64,000 nt of DNA from assembly GCA_950022655.1 (NCBI GenBank), contig OX465579.1, forward strand, positions 82,048,515 to 82,112,514. Direction: 5' to 3'. The number at the start of each line of letters is the position of its first letter. Position 1 is the first letter of the stretch. The translations under genes and the position numbers were made by a program. The DNA is from Alentia gelatinosa. Taxonomy: Eukaryota; Annelida; Polychaeta; Phyllodocida; Polynoidae. The notes under the pieces are model-generated. The model did no database searches. It was not told the DNA's origin and was given only the letters and a program-made list of their open reading frames with translations. Shown here in pieces: positions 10,899 through 21,533 of the stretch.

Positions 10899-11309
10899 TC
10901 AACAACCTGGTCTCAACAACCAAACTCGCACCCTACAGCTAATTTTCTTAGGCATAAACAAAACTGAGTACTCTCTTTGTGCCTTCCGGAACATGTGTCT
11001 CTCGTAGGTCTTGTTGGTGAGCACAACAAAATTTGCCTTCAGGGCAGTGACAGCTTCCGCCCAGCCCTTCGCATCCCCGGTGTTGGGCAGCAAGGCAAAG
11101 ATCTCTCTCACCTCAGCCCCAGCAGTATACAATAACAGGGCTCTCCTCTGTGCCTTGTTGTCATCCCTCTCAGGGTCAATAAATAACCCCTTGCTGTCCA
11201 CATGCGCATTGAACTCTTCCATGTAGGCCTGCCATCTCAGTGACACAGTAGAAGCATCACCAGAAACATCAAATGGCTTCATGCCCCTAATATCCATGAA
11301 CTCTGCCAT
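10899..11309 (-). pseudogene. Gag N-terminal part of gypsy A
   Basis: An ATG at 11309 opens a frame with WQAYMEEFNAHVDSKG and RRALLLYTAGAEVREIFALL. This is the pattern of invertebrate gypsy Gag proteins, which begin with a short helix and a capsid-like domain. The frame is lost near 10930 before the zinc knuckles. It lies just inside the presumed 5' LTR on this strand. Confidence 0.6.
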
Positions 11310-11944
11310 GATTCAGATCTGTAGTCCACCACACAATAAATCACACACAGTAGGAACACCTCAAAACTAATACTATATCTCACATAAACTAGATCTCAAT
11401 GTATCTCACACCTAGGCCCATAAATCAGAGTCACTGAAAATAAAACACACACAGGTATTTGCAAAGTACACAGTAGTAAATCACAATTCACAGTACCACA
11501 AATACCATAGGCCAAGACACAGTTGAGTCAATAGTTCAATAATATAGCATAGATCCAGTCCCAAAGACAAAGTTCAATATGTGTGGTATACTCTACAGTC
11601 TCTATTTGAATTAGTCAGTTCACAGTTCACATGGCAGTTCACTTCAGTACTCACGGTTCTTGTTTCCAGTACCCATATACACAGCATTGATGATTTGGCT
11701 TCACTATCTCTTAGGAGTCAAACTCATAGGGCAGTCAGTTTCACCTTCCAGTGTAGTACTAAACACAGATACTTCAGATGAGCTGGTTCCTCCTGCAAAC
11801 TAGATTAGACACCATCTAGAATAGACCCAGCTGGCATCTAGGTAGCTCTCACACTAACAGTGTCTTCAGCAGCACGGTGTCTTCAGCAGCACAAACACTT
11901 CTGACCTCTACCCTCCCTGCATGCTCGTGGTGGGCGCCATTTTT

Positions 11945-12011
11945 CTCCGGAAGTTACATCCTAACCCTATTACTTGTTATCGTTCTAATGCTGTTCCCAC
12001 CTTACCATTAC
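11945..12011. repeat. Higher-order tandem array, last fragment
   Basis: TTACATCCTAACCCTATTAC and following units show the array resuming after gypsy A, before it ends near 12010. Confidence 0.55.
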
Positions 12012-12378
12012 CACGTTATGTGCTCTACAATACTTAGAGATCATTGCATTCAATTTTCAGAAAAATTACATGGGTTTTAATTTTCACGCCAAATTGTCTG
12101 ATATGCTTTTAGGAGCCTTTTTATTATCCATCGTATACAAAGCCCCCATTGAAAATGTATAGGGACTCAGTAAACCAAGACCCATTGTATAAAACCTGTC
12201 AGATACCATAACTGTGGTATACGGATTCTAACCTGTGGTATACGGCCTCAAAACCATGGTATACGGGAAAAATAGTCCCATTTGCTATAGAGCAAAGAAA
12301 TAGTCCCTATTGTTAAACCCTTTAAAATGGCAATTACTGGGTTTGATTTATTCGAAAAGATGGATAATAAATGCAACA
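12012..12378. other. Gene-free stretch with short repeats
   Basis: No gene is supported. The word GTGGTATACGG occurs three times between 12205 and 12270. Nothing else is recognised. Confidence 0.5.
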
Positions 12379-12511
12379 AATGATGATTTTGTGGACAGGC
12401 AGTTCTGTAAAACACTCGCGGTTGACCTCGTAATACACTCGCTAGCGCTCGTGTATTACTACGCGTCAACCTCTCGTGGTTTACGGCCGCCTGTCCACAA
12501 AACCATCGATT
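12379..12511. repeat. Long palindrome 1
   Basis: Two arms of about 65 bases meet at CTCGCTAGCGCTCG with almost no loop. The arms carry TTTTGTGGACAGGC outside and GTATTACTACGCGTCAAC inside. The inner 18 bases are identical to part of the palindrome at 33453-33590. It is non-coding and resembles a small foldback element. Confidence 0.8.
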
Positions 12512-12599
12512 ATTGTCTATATACACCACTCTTTGATAGCAATTGACGCTGACGCCAGGCTCAAGCATTTCAGTATTTCGACTGAGCGAGCAAAGGGGT

Positions 12600-13810
12600 C
12601 TCCGGTGATTGGTATCTTCTATACAAGAAGTTATTTCGACAGGAGTACCACAAGGCTCTGTAATCGGCCCATTACTATTCATAATTTTTATAAACGATAT
12701 TGTAAAAAATTTGATAAGTGTAACACCAATAATTTATGCAGATGACTTAGTTCTAATAGCCCAGGGAAGAAACCAAAACGAAGCAAAGTTAAGAATGGAA
12801 GCAGACTTGAAAGTTATAAAAGACTGGTCGGATGCAAATAAATTGTACATAAATTGCAAAAAGACCAAAATAATGTGGATAGGAAACCAAAGGAATCTGG
12901 ATAAAACTCAACCGATTAATTATGCAGGTACAGAGCTCGAAGCGGTAAAGGTGTATCGCTATCTTGGAGTGCTGATAGATAATAAATTAACATTCAATGA
13001 ACATTTTGAAAAAATAAACAAAGAGTTTAACTATAAATTATTCAAATTACGAAAAATTTGGTATATGCTGAATTCGGAGACAAGTTTAAAAATTATGAAA
13101 CATAGCTAATTCCAGTTTTAGAATATGCGGATATGGTACATTACTGTATGAGTAAAAAACTAAGAAACAAATTACAAATCTCAGTAAACAACGCCATGAG
13201 AGTTGTACTAGGTATTAAGAGAGCTCAAGATATACATATAGATAAACTTCATGAGCTATGTAAAATGAGAACTCTAAACATCAGAAGAGCTACCCACTTA
13301 ATCTCGCTAATTCGATGGTGGGCTGGAGAACCGACACATATTTATGATAACACTAAAAAGAGAACACGAAGAGATGAAAAAATAAAACTGAAACTCCCTA
13401 GGGTAAATCTCGAGAAGTTCCGTCACTCGCCTCTCAACATCGGAATGATGTATTGGGATAGACTGCCTCTTGCAGTTCAAACAATGACAATGGGTGACCA
13501 ATTCAAAATGAAAGTAAAGGAAATATTGCCTCAGTTTCTGAATGATGAAGACTTTTTATGAGATCATCGAATTGGGTGTAAGTACCATCTGAGATCAAAA
13601 GATCGTTATGTAGATATAAAGTCAGAATGTTCTCTTATTTGTATGCCAGTGTCTTGTCTGACTGTACTTGGTTGTCTTGTCTATTTTGTACTGTATTTGT
13701 CCTGTATAGTATTTCTTCGTGACCTCGTTATGGAAGATCGCCAACTTGTATGGGCGAATAACGTTGTCGTAAATCAAGTTTTGAGTAAAAAAATAAAAAT
13801 AAAAAAAAAA
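12600..13810 (+). pseudogene. 5'-truncated LINE, reverse transcriptase fragment
   Basis: The frame from 12609 to 13109 holds GVPQGSVIGPLLFIIFINDI and the catalytic IYADDLVLI, then KTKIMWIG and the YRYLGVLIDNKLTF block. A frameshift near 13110 passes to 13133-13561, the C-terminal thumb region, with MYWDRLPLAVQ. The N-terminal polymerase half and the endonuclease are missing. The fragment ends with an A-rich tail at 13787-13810. This is the expected result of incomplete target-primed reverse transcription. It is a jockey/CR1-group type, related to the RT at 55.9-57.6 kb. Confidence 0.85.
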
Positions 13811-14560
13811 AACTTGAAATCCTCTACAGATAATATAGAAATGAAATTTCCTATAGATGTTTTATACCTGAAATGCCTTTGAAATGTATACCGTTACTGG
13901 AAAGCTCCTCTTTACAAGGGAACCCCATACTCTCCTCCTAGATCTTCCGCGGCGCAAGCGCTTGCTTCCTATCGTGTGTATTTCACCCCGTGCGGTACTC
14001 TATAAGACCGGGCACCCACCAACGCCGATTCACGCCGACGCGCACCGATACAAAATGACCATATTGGAGGGTGCATGAAAAAGGTACCATGGTCCCGATA
14101 CACCCCGATATAGCTCACGATGCAACCAGTATAATCAACCATTTTTCCTTTATAATTCCAGAAATAAGGCATATTTATGATTGATAATTTATCTGTAGAT
14201 ACAAAACAATATTATATGATATTTCATAATGATATTTAATGAAAAAAATATATGCCAGATATACTGAAAATCTTATAATTTTCCGTTGATTATTTCATAT
14301 GATTTCCCGTTCAAAGTGTCACTGATATCTTCCGACGCGCACCGACGTGCTACGACAATCGATACATGATCGACTGTCGTAGACCCTCTACAATACTAGT
14401 CTGGCAGCGAGAGGGGTGAACCTTGCTTTAGCGTCCAGACAGCATTTTATTATTGATTCTTTATTTCCGGAATGGTCTGATTTCAAATCTGCCGGGTGCA
14501 ACACTGAAATATTTGGGCAACTCGAGTTATGAGCGTTTGAAAAAAAAAGTTAAACAAAAT
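13811..14560. other. Gene-free stretch
   Basis: No gene is supported. A 33-base hairpin at 14350-14382 (CTACGACAATCGAT, 4-base loop, arms with one mismatch) and CGACGCGCACCGA words at 14035 and 14335 suggest a small non-autonomous element, but I cannot define its ends. Confidence 0.45.
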
Positions 14561-14820
14561 CAATAAATAAATAATCTACAATAAAAGAACAATACTCCAT
14601 AATCGGTCGAATGACCACTATATAGATATTTCAGGCAGTTTCCCGATCTATTGTGTTCCGGATTTTACTCAATTTAAATAATCGACTATTGACATTCCTA
14701 TTTAACTCCTTTAACTGACTTACAAAATTTAAATGGGCATCAACGAATACACCTAAGTATTTATACTTGTTAACCACTTGCAGTTCAAGGCCATTACAAT
14801 ACAATTCGTGCACATCAATG
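14560..14820 (-). pseudogene. LINE reverse transcriptase C-terminal fragment
   Basis: HELYCNGLELQVVNKYKYLG followed by VFVDAHLNF and FKLSKIRNTI is the palm-to-thumb region of a jockey/CR1-group reverse transcriptase. A frame change then gives a piece reading MEYCSFIVD. Both ends are truncated and no tail is visible. It abuts the zinc-finger pseudogene on the same strand. Confidence 0.7.
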
Positions 14821-14824
14821 AAGC

Positions 14825-15690
14825 TGTCCTCAAAGTCAACTTATATGGCCTGCTAGCAATGTTCTGGGCCCTTTCTGATCTTGCATAACTCTTGATACTG
14901 CCATCATAATACCTGTCAAAGACAAGGTAGATGTCTTGTTGTGTCAGCTTTGCTAGGATGTATTTAGCAAAGTTTTCAGCAAAATCCTCCACAGTGCCTT
15001 CTGCAGGCCAGTATATTTCAGTACTTCTGATGACAGACGGGTCAGATTTAATCATTTGGATGACTAGTTCTAAGGCCTCATCAATATCTCCCTTTCTCTC
15101 ATTATATTTTCCTGCAGCTAAAATAGAACATGGTGCCATAAAAACAGCATGACAGTCTTTATGATATACAAATCACTGAGTCATCCTTGAAGTCTTATTT
15201 GTACTTTTTCGGCAGTCTCATCTTTGCGCTTTTACACACATCTAAAATCACTTCTTTCAGTGTTTGTCTGTCCTTTCCACACTCAGGTGTCCTACATTGG
15301 ACAACACGTCGCTGTCTATCAGGGTGTTTGTTGTCAACTGAACAGACCTCACCACAGAAAATACAATGTTGCAAGAAATCAAAAGTGTCACCACTGGAAC
15401 GCCTACATCTTTTTGCTGGGGTTGGTTCGCTGCTACAAGTACTTTTTATTTTCTTGTCCTGACGTTCCAAATGTAACTGGATATGAAATAAAGCTGTATA
15501 TATATATATGTTGAAATGCAGGTCTTATGAGATTTTACTGTCAGATTAGGATTTGTCTAAAGGGCTTCTTCAATGCCTTCATGTAAATTGTCTTTATGTT
15601 CCTTGCTGGCTGCAATAATTCTCTCTGCCCGTGTTGTGATCAACAGTTTACATGCTGACTTGCATTGGAAGAAGCAGTTCTCCATCTGTA
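14825..15690 (-). pseudogene. Remnant of an expanded invertebrate zinc-finger family, function unknown
   Basis: Read on the minus strand, 15470-15195 holds CIFCGEVC, KHPDRQRRVVQCRT and LKEVILDVC. 15139-14825 holds GDIDEALELVIQMIK, then YLVFDRYYDGSIKSYARSER. I recognise this as a family with very many copies in molluscs, cnidarians and other invertebrates: a CxxC-type finger followed by a domain marked FDRY and SIK. Its function is not known to me. The reading is interrupted between blocks, and a piece with MENCFFQCKSACK at 15690-15557 lies upstream. The LINE fragment cuts it off at the downstream end. Confidence 0.5.
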
Positions 15691-15742
15691 AAGAAAAAAT
15701 AGAAACATGATAAGTACTAACCACTGGTACACAAATTAACAC

Positions 15743-16525
15743 ACAATGATTTAATGTGCTGTGTTTTCTGACATATCAGAAGAAAGGATTTCATTATTTC
15801 ACATTCATGTGAAACATTATACTCAAACACAACAGCTTTCAAATTAATCAGCCAGCAAATGCCCTGTTTATGTTCTCATTGACCATCTGGTGAGAGGGGA
15901 TGACATTAATTATTAACCACTGCCATTTAGTGTTTCACCTTAAACATTGACTCAAAAGTTAGTTAAAATTTACATTGTCTCCTTACACTATTTATTAAAC
16001 AAATAACACCAAACATGCATGATCATAAGATTCTTTGTTATATGGTCAGATACTCTGCCCAGGAATAGTTTACAACAAACAGTAATCACATGTAGCTATA
16101 CTTGCCTTTTTCTGCTGGGATGTTTGCTCTGAAAAGCCTGCCATGATGACATCAGAAATCAGAGTCCTATTCTGGTGTTGAACTACATACCCTAGTACCA
16201 GCAAATACCATTATGTGGCATCACAATCACGATTACAAGTGGTCTTTAACACTACCTATAGACCCCTTTCAATGTTTGAACACAATCGCCGACCTTGTTA
16301 GGTTTGTGCGCATAGTGCGGCCAGAAAGAACTAGGTCACAAGCAAAAGTCTATGGGAGCTGCTCATACCACACTCTAAAAGTTGTCAGAAAGCTTAGATA
16401 ATTTCCAGGAGATGATAGAAAAGTACATTGCCAGAATAAACACTTCAGTAGCTTTAATTTGATACCTCAAGCACACAGATCTGACAGGTGATAGCTTAAG
16501 TATCTTCAGTTAAAGCTAGCCATCC
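15743..16525. other. Gene-free stretch
   Basis: No gene or strong repeat is seen. It contains the unresolved 5' junction of gypsy element B. Confidence 0.5.
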
Positions 16526-18415
16526 ATGATACTACCATGTACACCCAGTCAGGGAGTTGTAGGCACCCTGTGCATCACAAAAAGTCACACTTGTGAGAAG
16601 TGTAAATTAAAGGGTCATTATTCAAAGGTTTGCCGCACGTCTAAATCTCGGGTTTCTCAAGTCGTCGAGGGGGAGAAGGACGATAGTTTCGATGACAATG
16701 AATCGCACGTATTCATTGGCAGCGTGACGACTAGCCAAGTAAATGTGACGTCATCCAAAACCACTCCAGATGACAAACCGACTGATTCAAGTAAAGGCTG
16801 GTATATAAAGCTCAAGGCTGGTCCAGATATCCTATCATGTTACATAGACTCAGGAGCTGGGAAATCGGTGATGCCCGACACACTCTACAAGAAGTCATGC
16901 GGTGATATTCAGCCAACCAGACGCACACTGTTTGCTACAGGCGAGCATCAATTACAGACACTGGGATGTGCTCGTATGGAGTTAAGACGTGGAGACTCTA
17001 CAATCCCCGAAGATGTTTATGTAGTAAAAAGCGTTAAGTCGCTACTCCTCGGACAACCCACAATTGAGAAATTAGGACTGATACCTAACATACCTGGTGC
17101 ATACAGGATCAGAGCCGTGAACAGTAATAGTCCTAAATTGGACACAAAGGATAAGGTCATCAAAGCCTACCCAAAACCCTTCAATGGACTTGGTAAGCTC
17201 AAAGGTGAATACACTATCCGACTCAAGGACGACGCAAAACCTTTCTGCCTCTATACCCCACGCAGGGTACCATTGCCTCTTATAAAGAAGGTAGAAGAGG
17301 AAATTGCAGCACTTGTGAAGTCAGAAGTGATTGTGCCTGTAGATGAGCCGACAGACTGGTGCGCACCTATGGTGGGCGTACCGAAGCCAAACGGGAAAGT
17401 ACGATTATGTGTGGACTTGACTAAACTCAATGAAGGAGTCCGTCGTGAACTCTCTGTGATGAAAAAGGTAGAAGAGACCCTTGGGAGTATATCAAGTGGG
17501 AGTGTGTTCTCCAAGCTGGATGCTAATTCCGGCTTCCACCAAGTGTTACTGACCGATGAAAGTGCGAAGCTTACAACATTCATAACACCTTTTGGTAGAT
17601 ATATGTTCAGACTGCTACCCTACGGAATCTCATCCGCACCTGAGCACTTCCAAAAGCGAATGGACAAAGAACTGACAGGCCTACAAGGAGTGTTGTGTCA
17701 CATGGATGATATCCTTGTGATCGGCAAAGACAAACAAGAGCACGATGAACGTCTAACTAAAGTACTGAACCGACTGCAAGACAGCAGGATCACCTTAAAC
17801 AAGGACAAGTGTGTCTTCGCCTCAAACAAACTTCACTACCTTGGTCAGGTGATAGATGCAGATGGAATCAAGAAAGACCCAGCGAAGGTCAAAGCGATCA
17901 TTGACATGCCTGAGCCCAAAGATGTCCCAGATGTCAGACGATTCCTTGGCATGGTCAATCAGCAAATGAAGTTCCTAGAGAATCTTGCAGAAGTAACAAA
18001 ACCTATCAGAGATCTCCTTAAAAAGGATTCCGCATGGACTTGGGATCTCCCACAAAAAGCAGCGTTCAACAAACTGAAGCAAATGCTGGCCTCCGACAAA
18101 GCCCTTGCTTTATACGACCCGGAAAAAGAGACAATCATATCTGCAGATGCAAGTAGTTATGGTGTAGGGGCCGTGATCAGACAACGCCAGAAAGATGGGA
18201 ATCTCAAGGCAGTTGCTTATGCCAGTAGATCAATGACAAAGACGGAGGGCAGATATGCTCAAATTGAGAAAGATGCATTGGCGACCACATGGGCACTTGA
18301 ACACTGGAGCGATCTCCTTATTGGCATGAAGTTTCATGTGGAAACCGACCATAAGCCGTTAGTGCCACTATTCTCAACCAAATTGATAGACAAACTACCA
18401 ATCAGGATCCAATGA
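16526..18415 (+). pseudogene. Gypsy B Pol: protease, reverse transcriptase, RNase H
   Basis: In order: a Gag knuckle CEKCKLKGHYSKVC (about residues 23-36), the protease site YIDSGAGKSVM (about 108), reverse transcriptase with the catalytic CHMDDILVIG (about 395), and RNase H with IISADASSYGVGAV (about 540) and ETDHKPLVPL. The protease has DSG, a known variant of DTG. The frame meets a TGA at 18413 in the tether between RNase H and integrase; the following residues read FDFTIGHVPGK in the same frame. No initiator of its own is credible, because the Gag start is missing. Confidence 0.85.
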
Positions 18416-18537
18416 TTCAGACTCAGACTGATGAGATTTGACTTCACAATCGGTCATGTTCCTGGAAAACTCCTAACCACAGCAGATGCTCTCTCCCGGG
18501 CACCACAGAAGCTAGACGTGACATATCTGGTCCACTT

Positions 18538-19413
18538 GTGAAATACTGGACTGAAAGAGGGAACCTCTCTCTACATGAAGGGTTACTACTACGTGGTAGA
18601 CAACTCATTGTGCCAGCTAGCCTGAGAGTTGATGTCTTACGAAAACTGCATGATGGTCACCAAGGACTAACCAAGACTAGAGCCAATGTCAGCTCCTCAG
18701 TATGGTGGCCTGGAATAACCAAAGATGTTGAGAAGACAGTGAAAAATTGTGTCACTTGTGAGAAGCATAGGAGAGAACGGGTCGAACCTATGAAAGGAAC
18801 AGAATTCCCTGAACGTCCTTGGTCAAGAGTGGCAGCCAATTTTTTCTATCATAAAGGGCTGACATACCTACTTCTCGTTGACTATTACTCAAGAGACATT
18901 GAAGTGTGTCAAGTGACTAAAAATGTTGATTCGGCTGAGACCATCGCTAAAATGAAGAGGATGTTCTACCATCAAGGCATTCCTGATATTCTGTTTAGTG
19001 ATAACGGACCACAATTCGCATCAGCAGAGTTCAAACGCTTTGCAGACCACTACAAATTCGAACACCTTACATCATCTCCAAGATATCCTCAGTCAAATGG
19101 TGAGGTAGAGAGAACTGTTCAAACCATGAAGGCAATCTTGAACAATACAGATGATGAATACCTTGGCCTTCCCTCATACAGGAATACACCACTGCAAAAT
19201 GGATTTTCACCAGCCCAGCTCAACATCGGGCGTAAGTTGAAAACCAGAGTTCCAATTCACCCGGATGAACTGAGACCCTGCACACCTGATGCCGATCTTG
19301 TCAGGAGGAGAGAGACTATAGGAAACAAATGCGTATCAACTATGATCATCGTCACAGAGCCACTGAAGCCAATGAGTTATCGCCTGGAGACAGATCATGG
19401 CTTCCAGACCTGA
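18538..19413 (+). pseudogene. Gypsy B integrase
   Basis: The zinc-binding HHCC region runs from HDGHQGLTKTRANVSS to NCVTCEK. The catalytic residues are seen in LLVDYYSRDIEV (Asp), LFSDNGPQFAS (Asp) and NGEVERTVQ (Glu). The core is therefore complete. The frame is broken upstream by stops near 18413 and 18538, and downstream by a frameshift near 19330-19400 into the C-terminal tail. Confidence 0.85.
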
Positions 19414-19745
19414 AAGTGGAAGGAAGGGATGTTGGCAAAGCACAGAGCCCTAGGTCATATATCATATCAACACCAAATGGACTAGTGAGACAGAATCGAC
19501 GGATGACAAGGAACCTAGGCCCTGGTCCCAATATACCACCAGTTCACCAGAGTGATCCAGCCACAACTACAACAGTGGTTACACCAACTATTACTCGTCT
19601 ACAACCCGTGGAGATCACTGATGCCCATCCAGTGATCACTTCACCAACTCCTGATCGAGGTGCCACCCCTAGCGTACCTGATCTGGAACCGAGAAGATCT
19701 AAGCGACAGAGATCTACTCCCAAAAGACTGATAGAAGAATACTAA
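19329..19745 (+). pseudogene. Gypsy B Pol C-terminal tail
   Basis: The frame overlaps the integrase end by about 80 bases, which indicates a single indel. It contains NELSPGDRSWLPDL, the usual GD-x-V/W motif after the integrase core, and then a Pro/Thr-rich tail ending in RRSKRQRSTPKRLIEEY. Such basic tails are common at the end of gypsy Pol. Confidence 0.7.
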
Positions 19746-19989
19746 TGACTCTTCTCTTTCAGATTACTTATTATATTACTTTATAAGTTAGAAAGCATTT
19801 AAAGTTACCAAAGAACATTTGATCTTATTATTTCATATTCAAAGACAACGAACAGTCCATTTCCTTACAGAGACTTCCATATACATATTGACTTATAAGA
19901 GACTTATAGAGTTACTAGTATATCATAGTAGTTATCTCATATATGAAAAACTTTGAGAAATAGTATTATCTAAACGATAACTCTCTTAC
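19746..19989. other. 3' untranslated part of gypsy B
   Basis: An AT-rich stretch without a frame, running up to the target duplication of element C. It is probably the sequence between the B stop codon and its 3' LTR. Confidence 0.5.
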
Positions 19990-19993
19990 AAAG

Positions 19994-20385
19994 TGTACCG
20001 TTGTGAATGTATTAGCAAGGTTGTGAAGGTATTAGCAAGACTATTCTTGGTATCCCAGACACTGTGGGAACGTTTCTAATAGCAGACAAAATATTATTAA
20101 CATTGAAAATGCTTTTATCAGCATGTACTGCATGTTATGAATACCTCTGGCGAATTCTAAAACAATGAGAGGTGATATCACATTCCCCTGCTGCAGTCTT
20201 ATCTGATGATATGTAAACATTAACTGCTCATGCGCATTGGCCCATTTCTATGTGGAGACTTGAATATATACTGGAATAAAGAGGAGGCTTTTGGTCTTCG
20301 GATGTGAATGGGACTAGATGTGTCTTGTCTTCTTAAACTCGGGTTTTATGTCACCCCTACCGGCTACCATAATGACGGCGGGACA
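19994..20385 (+). repeat. 5' LTR of element C
   Basis: It starts TGTACCG and ends GGGACA, the normal TG...CA boundaries. AATAAA occurs at about 20275, inside the LTR, and may be the polyadenylation signal. It matches 26756-27147 with no change that I could find. Confidence 0.95.
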
Positions 20386-20391
20386 TGTTTT

Positions 20392-20405
20392 TGGCGACCA
20401 CGACG
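20392..20405 (+). promoter_or_regulatory. Primer-binding site of element C
   Basis: TGGCGACCACGACG begins six bases after the LTR. It starts with TGG, the complement of a tRNA 3' CCA end. TGGCGA would pair with arginine-type tRNAs ending in TCGCCA; the exact tRNA is an inference. Confidence 0.5.
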
Positions 20406-20597
20406 AGACATCTAAATAGAAGGACAAGACCTCTGGATAAAAGAACAACACCTAAAATGGAGGAAACACCTGAATGTAGGACAGGTATGTCTGATTTAGT
20501 TGTCAATTCTGGGCACTGATATAACTGTTTTGGGCGCTGCAGTATCGAGTTTTGATACTCCCATGAATTAGTTATTCAGTTAAACAGAACTGACAAG

Positions 20598-21533
20598 ATG
20601 GATGGGCAAAATCCACAAGATGGGATTGATGGTCGGGCCATACAAAAACTAATGGAACATCATGCTAAACGTATCAGTGTACAGGATGGTGTAAACAAGA
20701 CTGCCCTACGGGAATGGGTAGAGGAAATATCCAGCGCTAAGGAATGGTGTGCTGCTAACCATCAGGTAACATTAGCCACAGTTGGTTATTTGGTGAAAGG
20801 AAGGTTGGATGTGGCAGTGCGCAGATGGATAAGAGAATATGATGAAGAAAATGGGCGCCGACAACCAGCTGACCAGGAACCCATTACATGGGAGCGCATT
20901 AGGAAACGAATCGAGCAAGAGTTTCTGGGTGCTGACGAAAATGAATATCTCAGGAAAGCCGTAGATGAAATGAAACAGGGGGTCCTGCAAGATGTACGAG
21001 AATATGCCCGCGACTTCGACCAAGCAGTACATCGGGCATATACGGATGCGGAGTTAGGGGTGGAGGTGGTTTTGGAAAGACTGACTCGTACCTTCATTGC
21101 TGGTATTCAGTCAAGTGAAACTCGCATCCAGGTTCATGCTACCAGACCACTCACTCTGGAGGCAGCTTACGAACGTGCCATGACCATGGATAGGGCACGA
21201 AACCTTGCCGGTGTGACGCGAAAGGAGGAGCCAATGGAAATAGGTGCCCTGAAAAATCCGGTGAGTGTAAATCAAGTAGCTTCCAGTACTGGTTTCCAGC
21301 AAATGATGGATACTGTACAGAAGTTAGAGAGTCAAATGGCTGAGATGCAGAAACAGCTGGATAAGAAACGCCGAGGTCGCGGTAAAGGGCCACAAAAATT
21401 AAAGGAAAAGGGGATTCCTGCCTGGACAACAGACGGCCAACCTGTCTGTTATAATTGTTGCCAAGCTGGACACATGGCCAAGGATAAGGCTTGTAGCCAG
21501 TACAAAGCTTCTGGTAAGGGAAACGGCCAGTAG
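20598..21533 (+). CDS. gag: Element C Gag
   Basis: An intact frame of 311 residues from an ATG. The middle part (about residues 85-170) has ITWERIRKRIEQEFLGADEN and VREYARDFDQAVHRAY, matching the retrotransposon Gag capsid-like domain. A single zinc knuckle, CYNCCQAGH, lies near residue 287, with six residues before the last Cys instead of the usual four. A Lys/Arg-rich stretch precedes it. The frame ends at TAG 21531-21533, inside a 16-base overlap with pol in the -1 frame. Confidence 0.9.
   Translation: MDGQNPQDGIDGRAIQKLMEHHAKRISVQDGVNKTALREWVEEISSAKEWCAANHQVTLATVGYLVKGRLDVAVRRWIREYDEENGRRQPADQEPITWERIRKRIEQEFLGADENEYLRKAVDEMKQGVLQDVREYARDFDQAVHRAYTDAELGVEVVLERLTRTFIAGIQSSETRIQVHATRPLTLEAAYERAMTMDRARNLAGVTRKEEPMEIGALKNPVSVNQVASSTGFQQMMDTVQKLESQMAEMQKQLDKKRRGRGKGPQKLKEKGIPAWTTDGQPVCYNCCQAGHMAKDKACSQYKASGKGNGQ
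21518..21524 (+). promoter_or_regulatory. Candidate -1 ribosomal frameshift heptamer
   Basis: GGGAAAC lies in the gag frame as G_GGA_AAC, the canonical X_XXY_YYZ slippery pattern. It is three codons before the gag stop and at the point where the -1 frame of pol first opens (stop TAA at 21515-21517). Position and phase both fit Gag-Pol synthesis by -1 frameshifting. I did not identify a downstream stimulatory structure. Confidence 0.65.

Larger units (their letters stand above)
8471..11944 (-). mobile_element. Broken Ty3/gypsy element A, minus strand
   Basis: Read on the minus strand, the order is Gag, zinc knuckles, protease edge, RNase H, integrase and C-terminal tail. Array sequence lies on both sides (8470 and 11945), so the element landed in the array. 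Matching LTRs were not found. The left flank 8471-8752 and right flank 11310-11944 are non-coding and presumably hold diverged LTR and leader sequence. Two internal deletions removed most of the protease and the reverse transcriptase core. Confidence 0.7.
16526..19745 (+). mobile_element. Ty3/gypsy element B, 5'-truncated
   Basis: The element begins within its Gag zinc knuckle, so the 5' LTR and most of Gag are missing. Protease, reverse transcriptase, RNase H and integrase follow in Ty3/gypsy order. Its 3' side has been split by element C: sequence resembling its polypurine tract and the start of a 3' LTR is found only after element C, at 27148-27160. Confidence 0.8.
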
